Shown here: positions 26,901-41,900 of the stretch, piece after piece
Layout of the letters: the number at the start of each line of letters is the position of its first letter
Numbering within the stretch: the first letter of the stretch is position 1
DNA from: Oreocharis arfaki
Lineage: Eukaryota; Chordata; Aves; Passeriformes; Paramythiidae
DNA length: 64,000 nucleotides
Direction of reading: 5' to 3'
NCBI GenBank assembly: GCA_013398015.1
Contig: VZRR01006745.1
Coordinates: 629,515-693,514, forward strand
Made by a program: the position numbers and the translations under genes
Notes under the pieces: model-generated
Seen by the model: only the letters and a program-made list of their open reading frames with translations
Told to the model about the DNA's origin: nothing
Databases searched by the model: none

Positions 26901-29900
26901 AGCTTCATTCCAAAGTGAGCTCTCAGCTTGAGAGACTCTAGGAAGGCTAAATTCTTACAGCTGTGGAAGCAAATCAGAGCAACTTTCACACAGCCAGAAA
27001 GGATTTAGGTCTACTGGCCACCACTGGGAGAAAACACATGCAACTGATCCTAAGCAAGGACTGGTGCTGAGATACATCCTTCGTGGCATACTGACAGCAC
27101 CAAACCTCTCACTACACCATAGGTTTAAATTGCCTGAGTCTAAACTTCCGATCCAAGTTACAGATAGGACAGAGGTTTTTGCATCTCCCTTTTGCATCTC
27201 TCTTGCTAAAATATTTTAACTCCTCCATTAACCTCACCATCCTCCTTCAAGATGCTGCTATAAGCCACTCAGAAGATGGTTTTTTTCTAAAAGACTGTGT
27301 TGACTTTTCTAATATAGTATGCTGCTTTCCAAGGCTTAATGGTGCTGGTACATTTGTGGTGTCTAACTAATTAGGTAGGAAAAACATGATACCACACACC
27401 TTTGAAGAATTACACCTGAACCTGCACATATCAATATCCCATATGATTTGTTTTATAAATTCAATTAATGCCCACAGCTTGAAGAAAGAAAGATGTCAGA
27501 AAGAAAGATGTCAGTCAGAACAATGAATTTATACGCTTTCACCTGAACTGATCACAGCACTGGAAGTGTTGGGCCCAAACCTCTTCCACTGCAAATCGCA
27601 AGGCTGCAACCTGGGAAAGTTACACCAATCAATAATGTAACTGTCATATATACTTCTGGGCTCCCAGGAGATTAAAATGCCATCATCTGTACCATTAACC
27701 CGTCCTTCCTTAAGCTCTTCGGTGCCTAGGAATGAACAAAACAGAATCTCTTATTATTGTCCTGCATGAGACTTCAGACTCATAAATTAAGATCAATACA
27801 GTTCCTACACTACCCAGTTGGAAACAATAACAGAAAAGTTGCATTCTTTCACGGAAGGATATATGGGGTCTTTCACACGCTAAAAGCTGACAGCTCAGAA
27901 ACCATCCAGCAACTGTTACAACACACTCACAAAAAAATCAGCTGCAGAAACCTAGAGTCAGAGTGTTCCAGAGGCTAATCACACTGGCACTGGCTGCACC
28001 ACCAAGGCACCTACTGCAGGACTGAGGCCACAGTTTTAGGCTAAATGTATTCTGCTCTGTGGAGACACTCTGTGCACTTAAGCTTAATAAACAAACAGCT
28101 ACCACCCTGCAGGAGAAAATACAGTCGTAATTTTCAAGTAGCAGTGGCGTAAGTTAAGAGGTAAGGGTAATTTGTTGCCCAAGATGATAAATTATGACTT
28201 AAAATAGGTAGAAACAAAACTCTAATAATGTAATTATAACTGAAAATACTCCTACTGTTATCTGGAGCTCCAGAGATGATCAGTACTGAAGGAAGTGAAA
28301 AATTAACATTGTTCTTTGCCATGATACTGATTCTGTAGGAATGGTTATCAATGAAAATCCTTGTGCTATTGTAGACTGAAGAAAACGAGATGCTTTCAGG
28401 CTTACAGCCATCTTCTAGCTTTTCCCAGGTTACCTCATATGAAATAATTTCTCCATTTGCTTGAAAACTTGGTGTTTCCTGGGAATAAAAGTTATGGAGG
28501 AAGAGAACAGTAACTTAGTAATTTTGCCGAAAAAATAAGAGAGGATCATTCAGAACTTATTAAATAACTACCAGGATGTATTATTTCTGTAAGAATATAA
28601 ACACTTGTTTCCATACATTCATACTGGTTGAAATGGAAATGCAGAAATCTTGGTAATGGGATCTATCTTGTTCTAATAATTAGAGAAACAGAATTGTATG
28701 TCTGAAATTCCAGGACAGCACACCACCACACCTATATGTGTTCTGAGATATTTTACATACAATCTGTTTTAAATTTGTAAAAGACGTTTTCATATTGAAT
28801 TGCCATCAATTGCACACAAATCATGTGTGCAATTTCCAACTCCTTTATGAAGAGCTTTGTTTCTATTTCTGTAGGATGTCTCACCTTCCAGAACAAGGTC
28901 ACATTTCGTCCCCCCAGAACTGGTGTAATTTCTCTCCATACGTCCAGTTTCCCTGAAGGAGCTGCAATAAATACAACAAAACAAGAAAACGAGAATGCTC
29001 TGAGTGCAGAAATGGTAGGCAGTTTAACTGCTTCCTCCCATTTGAAGAAATTCCACTCCCAACGCCTCCTTTTTCTCACCACTCCCAGGTTCTGCCCAAA
29101 TATTGTCCTTCAACATCTTTACCCCTTCACTCCTTTTTCTGAATTAAAGTCTGGTTAATTTCCCTAGAAAATCTTTGCTTGCAGTCACCAGACTCTCGTT
29201 CCCACCTCTGCACCATTCCTCCAGGCCTCACAGGGCACTGCAACTCGGTCTGTCCATCTCCCCAGCCAACTAGCTTTCCCACTGCCTGCACTGGATGAAA
29301 TGTCCGAGACTAGCAGACAGGTAATCTTCTTGAAGTTTGCTCAGTGTGTTTCTTTTATGCACGCAACAGGCCTCTGCTTTAGCTACACAGCGGAAGAGTA
29401 ACAACAAACAGCAAAGAGAGGTGGCAAGCAAGGAACATCCCTCAAACTTGCTTCTCCACAGGCTGGACATACTTCCTTCCTTTGTTCTGATGGTCAGGGG
29501 TTGGCTCCAGTCGCTCCACCTCCAGAAGTGCTTGGCCGCCCCGCAGCGCACCCTGGCCGTGTACTCCGTGTACGGCTGCAGCCCACGCACCGTGACGTGC
29601 TTGTGGCGTGAGTCCACGTCGGAGCTGTTGTGCTGCAAAACACAAAGACACAACAGGCACAGCTCAGAACAGCATCATCAGCAAGATGCTCTTCTCTGAG
29701 AAAACAGTTCTTCCTCTAGACCTTGCAAGAGCCAGTCAAACTTCACTTGGGAAAGAGAGTCACGGAACAACAATCAAAAAAAGAAAAAGCAAATAACGCA
29801 CAAAAGCAAAACAGTGGGAGATCCAAAATTAGGTCTGGAAGTCACCTCTGTGTAACTGTCTGAGTAACTGAGAACCCTCCACTTGAGTACTTTTTACATC

Positions 29901-32900
29901 CAGGAGGGAATTTACTGAGATCTTGCCTTCACAGAGTCTGGGGCTATCCTCTCATGTAAAAGTGGGATGTTGTTCCAGATCTATGCAGAGCTATCTACAG
30001 CTATCTTTTCTTTCCGTTCTTTTTTTTCCCAGACTTCACCCCATTCACTCCTAAGAGACAGAGTGAGTTCTGGTAAGAGTCAAAAAGTCAGCATGCTTTT
30101 AAACCTCTCCTCAAAACTGTCTCTTGCAATGGCCAACTGTGGTGGTCACTTGATCTGACAGCTCTTAAGCTACACTCACGACAGAACGCAGCTTGATTGT
30201 GACCTTCACTGTGCCTTTTTAATGTGCTAGAGGCAAGCTGCCTTCTCAGAAAAGAGCTACAGTGAAGCGACAGTACACAGGCAAAAAGTCTTGTCAACCT
30301 CACCTTTTGTGGAAGAGGTGGAACAGGATAAGGAATCTACTCAAATAATCTTCAAGGAGGTCAAAGAGGAAGGGAAGAAAAACTGTTCTGGGATTCCATC
30401 ACTGGAAATCAGACTCACTACCATCAACTACAGTCAAACCACACAGAAAGATCCTGGACTAATACAAAAGAAATCTTCAACACTGCTCTGCTGTGTGTGA
30501 AATGACATGACCAATAAAAACAAATCAAGATTACCAGTAGCTAACATATACACAATATGTATTATACAACTCTACAATTATTAAGCCCTTCAGTGTTTTC
30601 ATTAACTTCAAGAGATCTCACAACCCACCCAGCAGAGCACTGAGCCACAAAGCTAGACCAGCCACACCATGTACTTCTGCCAGAGCACAGGCAGTGTTTG
30701 GAATGTAAACTAGAGCCAACAGTGGCTGCCCACAGGGACCACCAAATCACTTCAGCGTTTGGGAGCAAACAAATCCAGAAAACAGATATATCAATATGCT
30801 CACAAGATTTACAGTGTATCTGCATTGCTGGGGAATTATTTTTTAATTTCACATCAGAAATATCCTCACTATGCTTTTGTTTAAGAAATTTAGGTCTCAT
30901 ACCAGTTCTACTTCGCCATCAGGTTGGAGCACTTCAGTCTGCCAAAAGAGTTCAATTCCACTTTTTTCATAATTCCAATGTAATGTAATTTCTGTATCTG
31001 TACTATCTTCCCAAACCTGTAAAGGTGCAGTGGGATAAACTGCCAATGGAAAATCTGAGTTAGCTCTTGTAAAACATAAAACATATGCAAAAGTATGTTA
31101 AGATATTTTAGCTGAGTAGTAAAATCAAATAAAACCCACACATTTTTCTCCTAATCTAGAAGAAACACACATAAATTATAAAACTTCATTTCAAAATGTA
31201 AGTGTAAGTAAATGTCACACAAGGTCTAAAAAAACTCCTTGTGCTGACTTGGAAATATTTTAAAACATCATGGACAAAATGAAGAGAGACATTTATTGCA
31301 AACCAGTAAAATTCTCTAATGCAGGGCTTGGCAGAAGCTCCTGATGTAACATGGTAACATTTGACACATTTCTACACCCCAGAATCAGGCCTCTTTGACA
31401 GAAATTTTATTCACAACTCTAACACTGACTCCTGTCAGTAGTCACCCTCCAGCAAACAGCGCCAATGCTACTTCTACCAAAAGATTTCTGAGATCCTCTA
31501 CTGCTGTGTAAGGGTATTCAGCAAATGAATTAAATCTCAAACTCTCCCACATTATCAGTATAATAGTGAGGAAACCAATGCAATATGGGGACATGGCAAT
31601 GCAAGTGAGGGGTATGCTTACACCCCTGGCCATTTATCCTAAAACTTCATGAATTACATTATTGAATTACACTATTCCATGAAATATAATTTGAGGACTT
31701 TCATACTCGAGTTTGTATTTGATCCGGATGGTCCAAACTACCACATGCAAAACTGGAAACAATGAATTTATACTTCCCTTAACCTTCGATCATCCTTTAA
31801 GTTAGGAAAATTCTAATGAAAATATTTGCAGGATCAGAAAAAACACAAAGGATTTTACAGGAATCATGATTTAAAAGCTTAACTCATTACACATATTGTA
31901 TGTAATTTCTTCAACTTGCAACTATCACTAAGACAGGAAAAAGAGTTTTGTAGTAAAATTTTAATGTACTTATCACATTGAATGTAAATTATTCTAGTCT
32001 GACTTCCCATGAAAACTGAGTTTATGACACTGTGTTATCTCCCTATAACCTGACAGTTTACTCCGCCACTTTCCTGACCTGTTTTTTCCCCCTTCCAAAC
32101 AATCAGATAATCAAATTCTAGAATTTTCATGCCTCTCTGAGACAAATCTAACACAGAGAGACATTTAACATAAGCACCTTCATATAAAAAAGCATGGCTA
32201 GTAAAATTGTCAACAATGCCTCTGAGGAAAGAAGCAGTGCCAGGATGCAGCAGGTACATCAACAGCCTCCTAGGCCATTGCCCTGTCAGCTTCTTCAAAC
32301 AGGTAAGGCAACCACAGGACCTGGGGAACACTGAAGTGGGACTAGAAGACAAAATGAGAACTGGAAATACTGCTGGAGACCGAAGAAACACCCAGATGTT
32401 TTGAGGCAGGAGCAGGAAGGAACTTATGTGACCCAGGGCAGACTGAGATAAAAGACATAACTACTAGGGAACAAGGAACCACAGCCATTAGATAGTCCTC
32501 AGAGAATAACCTGGCTTTTGTCACTGATGAACTACTCTTCTCCCCCTACAGTAGCACAGTGGATGTTACTGTCCCATATTAGGACGAAGAGAAAGATAGC
32601 ACCATCACTTCTTTTCCAGCAATAGCTCTTACACGTGTATCACACCAAATACCACACCAATTTCCAAGTAACCTACACAGATATTTTGCCTAAACTCCCC
32701 ATGCAAATCCTTGCATCATATTGCTTTCTCTTCCATAAATCAGCTTCATCAAAGCAGCAGATTTTAAAACATTAAGGAGTCATTCCAATAACCAAATCTG
32801 ACATCTGGAGTAAAGTTTTCTACTGTTAACGCAAATTTCCAAAGCTGAAACTGAAGAGAGAGCAGGTAACTATAGCACAAGGACAGATAAGTAACTGAAC

Positions 32901-35900
32901 TGTGAAGATAAAAATCAAGGACTTTCATACTTTAAAACTGGGACACAAAGCATCAAGCTTAGAAGGAGCAACAAAAAACCCCACACAAAGACATAGAAAA
33001 AACCTTACTTCTGTGTTTTACATCAAAAACATCCGTGGCGGTTTTCTTTCCCAATGGGTTTTCCACAGTCACTGTGACATTCCAGATCCTCTGCTGGCCT
33101 ATATCCCAAGAACATGAGCACTGCTTAGAACAACGTGCTTCACACAGAGCCATTTTCTGGGATGACCTATCAAAGAAAGGGAGAGGTACGAGGCAGGGCA
33201 AAGAGAGAGAGAGAGAGAGATGCCTTTCCATAACGCACAATCAACATAGATCTTGAAGTTTCTGATGTCCAACTAGAATACAGCATCATAAAAAATAAGG
33301 CTGAGGGGGGTATATAAGAAGCCACCCAGTTCTTTCCCTGAGCCTGAAGTAGGATGAATACAAATATTCCTAAAAGAAAGTTTTCTTTGAAGTCCAGGTT
33401 TGTCTTTTTAAGATACAGCTACACTGCTTTTAGAAATTTCCTTATGGATATACTAAACCAAAGACTTATTTGCCTAGACTTAAATAATTTACATGTCTAC
33501 CACTAAGCTTTTAAATGAAACTGTAATTTCAAGTGCATCTTGAAGTGCATCTCCTAACTTTCCGTTTTTAAACCCCCATCACAGTATCTTAATAGAAGCT
33601 AATGATGGGGAGACCAGGAAGGTATGTGCAATGCTGGCCTGTTTTCCGCTGAGATCTTCTGATGAAAGTTTGTTGTGATTATGAGATATCTGTCGTGTTT
33701 TATGAGTTTCCCTTTCTCTGCAGGCCTTGCTGTAGAGCCCCTCTCCTCATGTCTGAGGGCCATGTCTGACAAGCCACAGCTATGTAGCCTTGACTCAGAC
33801 TGCTAAGAGCTTAGAGAAAGACTGCAGATTTTTTTTTTTTTTACAGTAAAGAATCCAGCTGAAACTACAGAAATTACAGACACAAGGACTTTTGAGAAAG
33901 GATTGTCAGTAGCTCAGGGACTCAAGAAGGAAAACACCAGCAAGTAAAGCTCTAAAATCCTGAAGGAAAATAACTAGGGAGGCTAACCAGGCTAAGTGCT
34001 ACGTTTGAGTCAGCATCAGTGTCAATGGATCATGAGCACACTAACACTCAGCCTACCAGCTGATCAGATCCTAGCCATCTGTTGTGTGTGCTACCCAATA
34101 ATTGTGTTACACTTCTAAGTTATCTACATCACGATTTCAGGGTGTCCTCATACCTACTGAATGATATCCAAACATATTAACTCAAAAGAACGGTTAGAAT
34201 AAGCTTTATCAGGCAGAATTTGATCTAAAGGACCGTCAACTTTGTTACAGCTAGCCTAATTCAGAGCAGTTCTGCACTGCTCAAACTTTGTTAAGTAAGT
34301 GATCAGTGAGGTGGAAAGAGGCAGGCAGCTAATAACAAGGACAAAAAGCATTTCCACAGATTATAAGGGAAAGAATGTGACTGGTACAGCACAGATCAAA
34401 GTCAATATAACAAAGAGACTTACGTTTTAGACAAGGTGTATTGTGGTGAATTGTCTCCATAGAGGTAGGTCTCTCCTTTTGTCCAAGTACATGTTACTCT
34501 TTTCATGTCTTGAGTTTGGCAGGAAAAATCTTCAGGTGTGTCAGGTGGTTCTTGTCACACAAAATAACCAAAAAAACAACAACATCACAGCAGGCAAGGC
34601 AAAACTCATCAACCTTTTTAATATAATAACAAGCTAGAAAAAATAGACAAGTACAAAGTCTGGTTTACTACAAACATTATTACTGAAATTACACTTATTT
34701 CAATGACAACTCTGCAGAGATAGTCAGGATAATACCGTGAGTTAACAGCAATTAAATACTTTCATACTCTATTACCTTTTTCTTAATGCTCATCCATTCA
34801 TTTATTCAATCTGTATTTTTTTCTATCTTTAAAATTTGCTATTAGCCTTCAAAAAGGGGACTGTGCTGAGTTTTTACCACACGCACATAGACAATGAAGC
34901 TGAACTCCTAAATGGGTGGGTATATTTAAGAATTAACCACCTGCCACGGGGTCAATTTTAATGCTATTTTTCCTGCTTTCTATATCTAGGTTTACAGATC
35001 TGAAGAAAGAGTTCAGCCAGGCACGACAAGACCATGACAACTTAGAGAAAGCCTTTTTTTCTCCTGTCCATTTTTTTCCACAGTCATTCTTGAGTTAATA
35101 ACAAGAGGAAAATAAAGCTGTAGCAATGTGCTCACTTACTACCCACAAAGAAAGCTTCCTGATGTAACTGCCTATCTTCATCAAAACAGTAAACATGGAT
35201 GTTAGTCCCTTTTTCATGTGACAGATTTTCCACAGTGAGAAGACTGACTCGACTGTTTGTGTGCTTGAAAACATCAACAGTTGGGTATACATAGAATTCC
35301 TCAATGGTTTGACCTTTCCCTCCTATGCAGCAAAGAGTGATATCAGAGCCTTCTGCTAAAAATTTTTCTTTTGGAAAGATTAGTGGCCCACTTCCATTTG
35401 GAATGTCCAGGCCTGCAAATAAAAAAAAAAAAAAAATTTTAATATCTGCTCAAGTCAGCAGCCTTCAGTTAGAACACAAAACTAAACATTTACACAAGAA
35501 ATTGCTAATATTATATTATCCATTTGTAGACTTTTATTTAGTATTCTTCCCAATACAGAGATGAATTTCCCATGTAATAATACCTTTCTCTTAAACTCAT
35601 AAACATATAATGTAGTCCAACAAACTACCTAAGAGACTATGTCTGGGTAACTGACTTTTGCTTCGAGAAAACAAAAACGTTCTGTCAAGAACTGCCTTTA
35701 CAAAGGAACACCACCTCCTGCTTCTATGCGCAGGCTGCTGCTTATATCCAAAACACCTGCTCTTGAAGACTTTGAGCAGAGGGCTAGAAAAACATCATGG
35801 TCTGACGTTCATGCAGAGCTCAGCTAAGAAGAGTCAACATTGACTGAATCAGATCAGTGAGAGGATAATCAGCTTAGAAGGAGACTCCCATAGCTTCCTA

Positions 35901-38900
35901 CGTTGGACTGCTTGCTGGATGCAAAAATCAGTGGAATTTAAGTGACTCACAGTCTTTTACACATATTGCACAGGTAAAATCTACTCTCAAGAATTTGATC
36001 CAAAAACCTGATGACATCTAGTGTTACTATCTTTCAGAGAGCTCTAAATCAGGTCTGTAATGTGAGATCAGTTTGTGACCAAGAAACAGTATTTTTGAAC
36101 CCCATTCACTTGCAACTGAAAAAAACAAAATCTCCAAAATTGAGGAGATTGTGGGACAAAAAGAGAGTCTTGCATCCTATTTCCCATTATATAACAAGAG
36201 GGAGATGAGTGCCACAATCCAAGTATGAAGACCTGTGATGCCTCTTCTGTACACAGGACATCTCCAATATCTAAAAGCCCTCGGTACTCCAAATGAATGT
36301 TTCATTATAAAATCACTGTAGTCATATTTTCTAAAGCAGTTACATATTTTGTTTAAACAAGATTCTCTGGAAACAAAACTGCTCTAGTAACACACAGTAA
36401 TGTAAAAAAGATAAATTTTGTTATGTCATTAATTACAATATTGGTTCACTCCCTGTTTATTCTCATATAATTCTCACATAATTCACAAGACATTAATTCC
36501 AAGTGACATAAGGAGCTGACTTTCTCCTTTCTCTCTGCTTCTGTAACACTAATTCAGGCTATGAACCTCAGACAAAAGCAAAAGATTCATCAGATCATGT
36601 AGCCCCCAGCTATGTGCTTCCTCTTCTTTCCCTGAGTCTGGACTGGGGAATGTGCCTACCCAAGATCCCATGCCACACCATTTACTACATTGTTTTAATG
36701 TGTGAGCAGAAAAGAAGCTCTAAAACTTCTGCTCTACTAGCTTAGGAAGATAGTCTGCAAACTATAGCAATGGCAGAAGCACTGCTCTTATTGCCAGCAA
36801 AATATAAGGAACTGCTTAGTGCTTAGAGCAAATGGATTCTGGATTTGATGCCATCTCTCTTGAACCGTCCTTCACAGCTACATTCACTGGTGAGTTACAA
36901 ACTAGCTTTATACTACAAAAAAATTAAACAAATATTGCAAAGTGTTTTGCTTACCTGGGACAGTCTCCCACAAACTCCACTGACTCCAAATTTTTGAGGT
37001 TTCTGCCTTGCTCCTGATTCTCACAGCATGTGACATACACTCCAAAGGTATGTCTGAATCCCATGTCCAATGAAGAGGCTGTTCCAGTTTATCAAATGTG
37101 ACATTATGAATCTCCTACAAACAAAGAGCAGTAAGGCAAAGTATTGAAAACACAGCAATGTGAAGATTTGGAAATACAATCAAAAGCAGTGAGGAAGCTC
37201 AGAGGAAGAAAATGCTTTTGAAAATGAATGCCTGAAACTCCACTAGCTACTTGTGATCTCATACTAAGTAACTAGTCAGCCAATTGACTGCTTACAGATC
37301 TGTCCTAGCAGTGGTGGAGTGACTGATGTGCTGATGTATTTATGAGTGAGACTCTACTTACCATGACATGGATTTGCCCTCAGAGACTTTAGGGAGATTA
37401 TCCGTGCCTGCTATTACATAAGCTGCTACCTACAAATGCATCCTAATGCTCTGGGCTACATATCCCTGCATCAGAGTCACCATCCCTGGAGTGATCTAAA
37501 ATATGTGTGGAATCAGCACTTAAAGACATGGCTTAGTGGTGGACTTGGTAGTGCTGGGTTAATGGCTGGACTCCATGATCTTAAAGAATTTTTCCAACCT
37601 ATGCGATTCTATCATTCCATATATTTTAGTACTTCTTATAGCAACCATTAGAGATTCTCAGCATATAGGTCTGTGCTGCTCATATGATTTGTAGCAAAGC
37701 CCTGGCTCACACTGACCACTAGAGAACGACTCTCCGGTACTGCTTTCCATTGGCAACACCTGCACTTTCATATTACCACTGCTCCGAAAAAACTCTGCCA
37801 TCAGTTCAAAATTTAATTTCTCAGTTATAGCCCTGAGGAATGTAGCCACTGCTCTGGAAGTCATACAGGCTGTCTGTGCTTTGGTATGAGCAGACTCACA
37901 GAGTTTATTTAATGGTACACATTTTTCAGAAAAACACAGATGTTGCAGTTGAAGCACGGGCGACACAGAAAAAATTGGAGGTCAGAGCTCCGGTTGAGGG
38001 AAATGATAACCCCCTTTATTTAATTACAGGCAGGCCTTATATAATCCCTGCATTGGTCTATGGCAGGGATCATTGGTCCCTGGTCCAACCACCTCTCCAA
38101 GTGATTGGCCAGACCCCACACCACCTGTTTGACTCCTAATAGGACACACCTGCAAGGTGTTTAGAAAAGCATCTTGCTTGGTGTGTTGAAACCAAGGACT
38201 TAACAGAATACTTGCAAAATGGTGGATTTTTCTCTGCCAGCAGCTTTTCAGCATCCACACACAGACGCAAATATATTCCTGGTAGTGACATCCAAAGTAA
38301 CTTGTCATGTTTATTATGAATAACAGAACAGACAACACACCTGGATTTCAAACACTTTTACTTCTTTACAGCAAGTTAGTAACAGTTTGTTGAAGGACAG
38401 TTCAAATAAGCCCAAAACTTAATTGTTTGTAGCTGTATGGCCCCAGTTACTGACTTCAGGGTTAGATCTACTCATTGGTCTAAAAATCCTATCCAGCATT
38501 ATCAAAGTGGAAAAAATCTTCAGAATTGCACAGAGCTCATTTGCAGTGAAGATGTGACTCTTCAAACTCAGAGACAAAACACACCAACTAGGGTGATCAA
38601 AGTAAGCCGTGATTCTTAACAATGCCTATCTTATTTTATTGATCACTGGTTTCAGAAAAATAAGCCTTGTCTGTTTTATGTGTTTTCTGACAAATAGCAA
38701 GCCTAAAAGAGCTAGTGCAGTTTTTCAGTTTTGCTAAGTTTTAAATTTTCTTTGGAGACTGTTCTCATACAGAAGTCACAGAGAAAAACACATAGAACAG
38801 GTCTAAGACTATTATTTGAGTGATCTCCTCCTCTTCAGAAAATGTTGCTGGTTTAGGTGCTAAGGAAAACTGTCAGGATAGGGACTTTGCAAAGAGACAT

Positions 38901-41900
38901 GACGACATCTTCCATCATTGTAAATGACTAGTACACTTCCTTTCAAAGTACACTTACTGTGCCCACAGTAGTAGCCTCATCGGTTCGACGGACTTGTATC
39001 TCAAAAGACATTGCCAGCTCAGCATCATGTGCTGACTGGACAACATCCCATTCCACCAGCAGCCGCTGAAGATCCAAATCCTTGGAAACGTTAAGGTAAG
39101 TTACTGGAAACACACTGGATTCTAGGAGTGCAAAAAGGGCACAAAAATATTACCATCTATCTAAGTTACAAAGCAGATATGAAACAGTGGTTAGAGGTAA
39201 GACAGGTTCCACACCAGATGGTTCTGAAGGAAAAAACAAAAGCGATCAGGACCTATGCTGCTGATGACAAAAGGAAAGACAATCCTTAAGGAATCAGCAG
39301 GTTAAAATGAGGTTCCTGAATCTATTCAACAGCCCCCCACTAGGACATTTGGTATGCTATTTAATTTCTTCATGCTCTCAATTTACTAGCTGTTTTATGG
39401 GAATAGAGATCCATCCCTTCATAATCTTGTGAAAAGGAACAACATAAGAGGGACTAAATCCTAAAATATCCCAAACCCCAGAAAGCCTTCCTGTTACTAG
39501 GGCAGAAACTCTGGGCTCAGTCTTGATCTCTGACTTAATTCAGATTAAGTAAGTTAATGCAAAATCATTATTTGAACAGAATAGGTTAAGGGTTTCCCTC
39601 CAGTAGCTAGCTCAGATGATAGTCTAGTATTAAGCACATTCCTAGTTGTTCTACACAGAGCACGGCTGTGGATTCTTCTACTGGAATTAGACACCTAGTT
39701 CTAACAGCACCTGCATCCTTCTCTTGGTCTGGATTTAATTCCCATGATGAAGTTTAAAAGTCTGAGTGAAGTCCCTTTTTGTGTTGGGAATAAAAAGCCC
39801 TGCAATATAATTCTAATGAAAACAAAAAATAACCCTGAAAGTGCTTCCTCTTTTTAGACAATTCCTTTGTGGCCCCTCTCTAAAAATCCAAACTGATGGA
39901 AGAGATGAAATACAGCACTCACTGATTTGTCATTTCTCTACTTCCTGTTTAGTTTGAAAAACTAAACAAACAAAGGAAGCTAAACTTGATCTGGCTGTTA
40001 ATGAAGCCAGGGAGCTGAAACACCCAAGTAACTAGGCTTTTTCTTTTGCCACAGGTGCTTTCCAAGGTGCTTCTGCTTGTTACAAAACGACAGGGTTAGA
40101 AGGTTTACACTAACCAAGACACAGAAAAGAAAGTCACAAAAATAGTTGCATCTTCTAATAAAATAGTACTCATTCTGTTTACTCCTGCCACATTACAGCC
40201 AGAGTCATCAGGGACACGAGTGACCTCAGCAGCCCCCTCTCACAAAACTGCCACCTCCACTCCTGTCTCCCAGACACACTTCGCCCACAGAACTACCTGA
40301 GACTTTTGCCATGTATCACTAGCAGAAACACAAGCATGCAGGAGATTTAGACTGAAAACCTACATTTCGATAGGAAACACAAGCATGCAGGAGATTTAGA
40401 CTGAAAACCTACATTTTGATAGATGCTTCCAGTAGCCATCATGTATCCAAACCATTCTGCAATTTATCCTGCATTATCTGCATTGCACTAACCTCTGTGC
40501 AGCAGTTCTCCCACACAGGGATTTTTACATTAGGAGAAGGGAATGAAAGGCTCAAGAGAAGCAGCACTTACAACAATCTCTAGTCAAAGAAAGGAAGCAA
40601 GTAAAACTTAACAAGCCTATTTGTTAATTCTGAGAACACAGAACACTGACACAACTTTGTTGTTTATTTAAGTCCAGACTATAATTAAAGAATAAATGGA
40701 GGAAATAATATATTTTACCATTTGTATACAGCTATTACAAACTGCTGGAAGAAAGGATTCTCTCTTAGCAAATCATCCAAAAACTCTGTTGGGATATTTT
40801 TAACCTATTCCATTTTCAAGGGTACTAGAAGTCAGAGCAAAATGAAAACTATATGCTTTCAATCTTGAGGAACCTATCGGTAAGGGTTCTTCAGACAAGC
40901 TTGGAGGAAGAAATCAGGTTTCACTATTCAAACACATGGTCTCAGAACCAGGATCATGGTACCCTCAAGTGTTTTGGAGAACAAAATACAGACACATATA
41001 TGTAATACACCTTCTATCAATTCTTACTGCAGTCTTAGTACATAATTACTGGGAAATGATTAACGTGTGTAAATTACATGAAAACAGAACTGATAGCATT
41101 CATGGCCCTGTGAGGTAAATGCTCAATGTTTCACATGCAGAAGCAAAATTTCCTTTTTGGCTATGGTAATGACATGGTCCTTAAGAGGTGTATCTGCTGC
41201 TCCACGGCTGCTTTTGAAAAATGATGGGCATCAGTATTATATTGCCTTAAGGAAACCCAGTATCTATGACAATTACTAGGTGTCTGAAACTGAATAAACA
41301 AGGTGGAAGGCTTGGGGATAAATTTCACTGAATGATAATGGAGCATCAGTTTTAGGCTTTACTGGAAAAAAATACTATTAGCTTCTCTGCCAACAACTGA
41401 CTAGGCAAGGAGCCGGAACAACCAAAACGATTACGATTCATAAAATTAACTGTGGAAGTGGAGTATCAATTTATTTTGATAAGACAGGACAAAATACACT
41501 TCATTTTCCCAGATTTTACAGACTTTTACCATCAAGATAAACACTGTTAAAATCCTACTCATGCTAAGGAATTGACGGTAATGTTGTTTGTCTCTAGTAT
41601 GTAATCTTAGCTGCTCATTTTCTGGTCAACCTTACTTGTATGTTCATCATCCATTTACCTGAAGCACCGTGTACCAAATCTCTTGGGGGATCTCATTTCA
41701 CATACACAAGCAGGTGGCTGATCTAGAACTCTGGGCCTTGCCATTATCATTTATTCTACCTGCACTGCAGAAGCAATGGAGGAAGAGAAGAACTGGGAGA
41801 AAAAAAGGACCCTGCTTGTCTCTCAATGAAATTCACCAGCACAAAGTAAGAGTCCACGGAAAGGAAATAAATACAACTGAAAGAAAAGCCAGCCAGTTGG

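Noticed and set aside
28250..28265. Apparent AT-type donor after GGAGCTCCAG at the end of an OSMR exon
   Set aside because: It does not match the U12 AT-AC consensus, and the GTAGGA a few bases on keeps phase, so an ordinary GT donor is preferred.
40325..40422. Direct repeats as a CRISPR-like array
   Set aside because: There are only two abutting copies, no spacers, and the context is a vertebrate intron.
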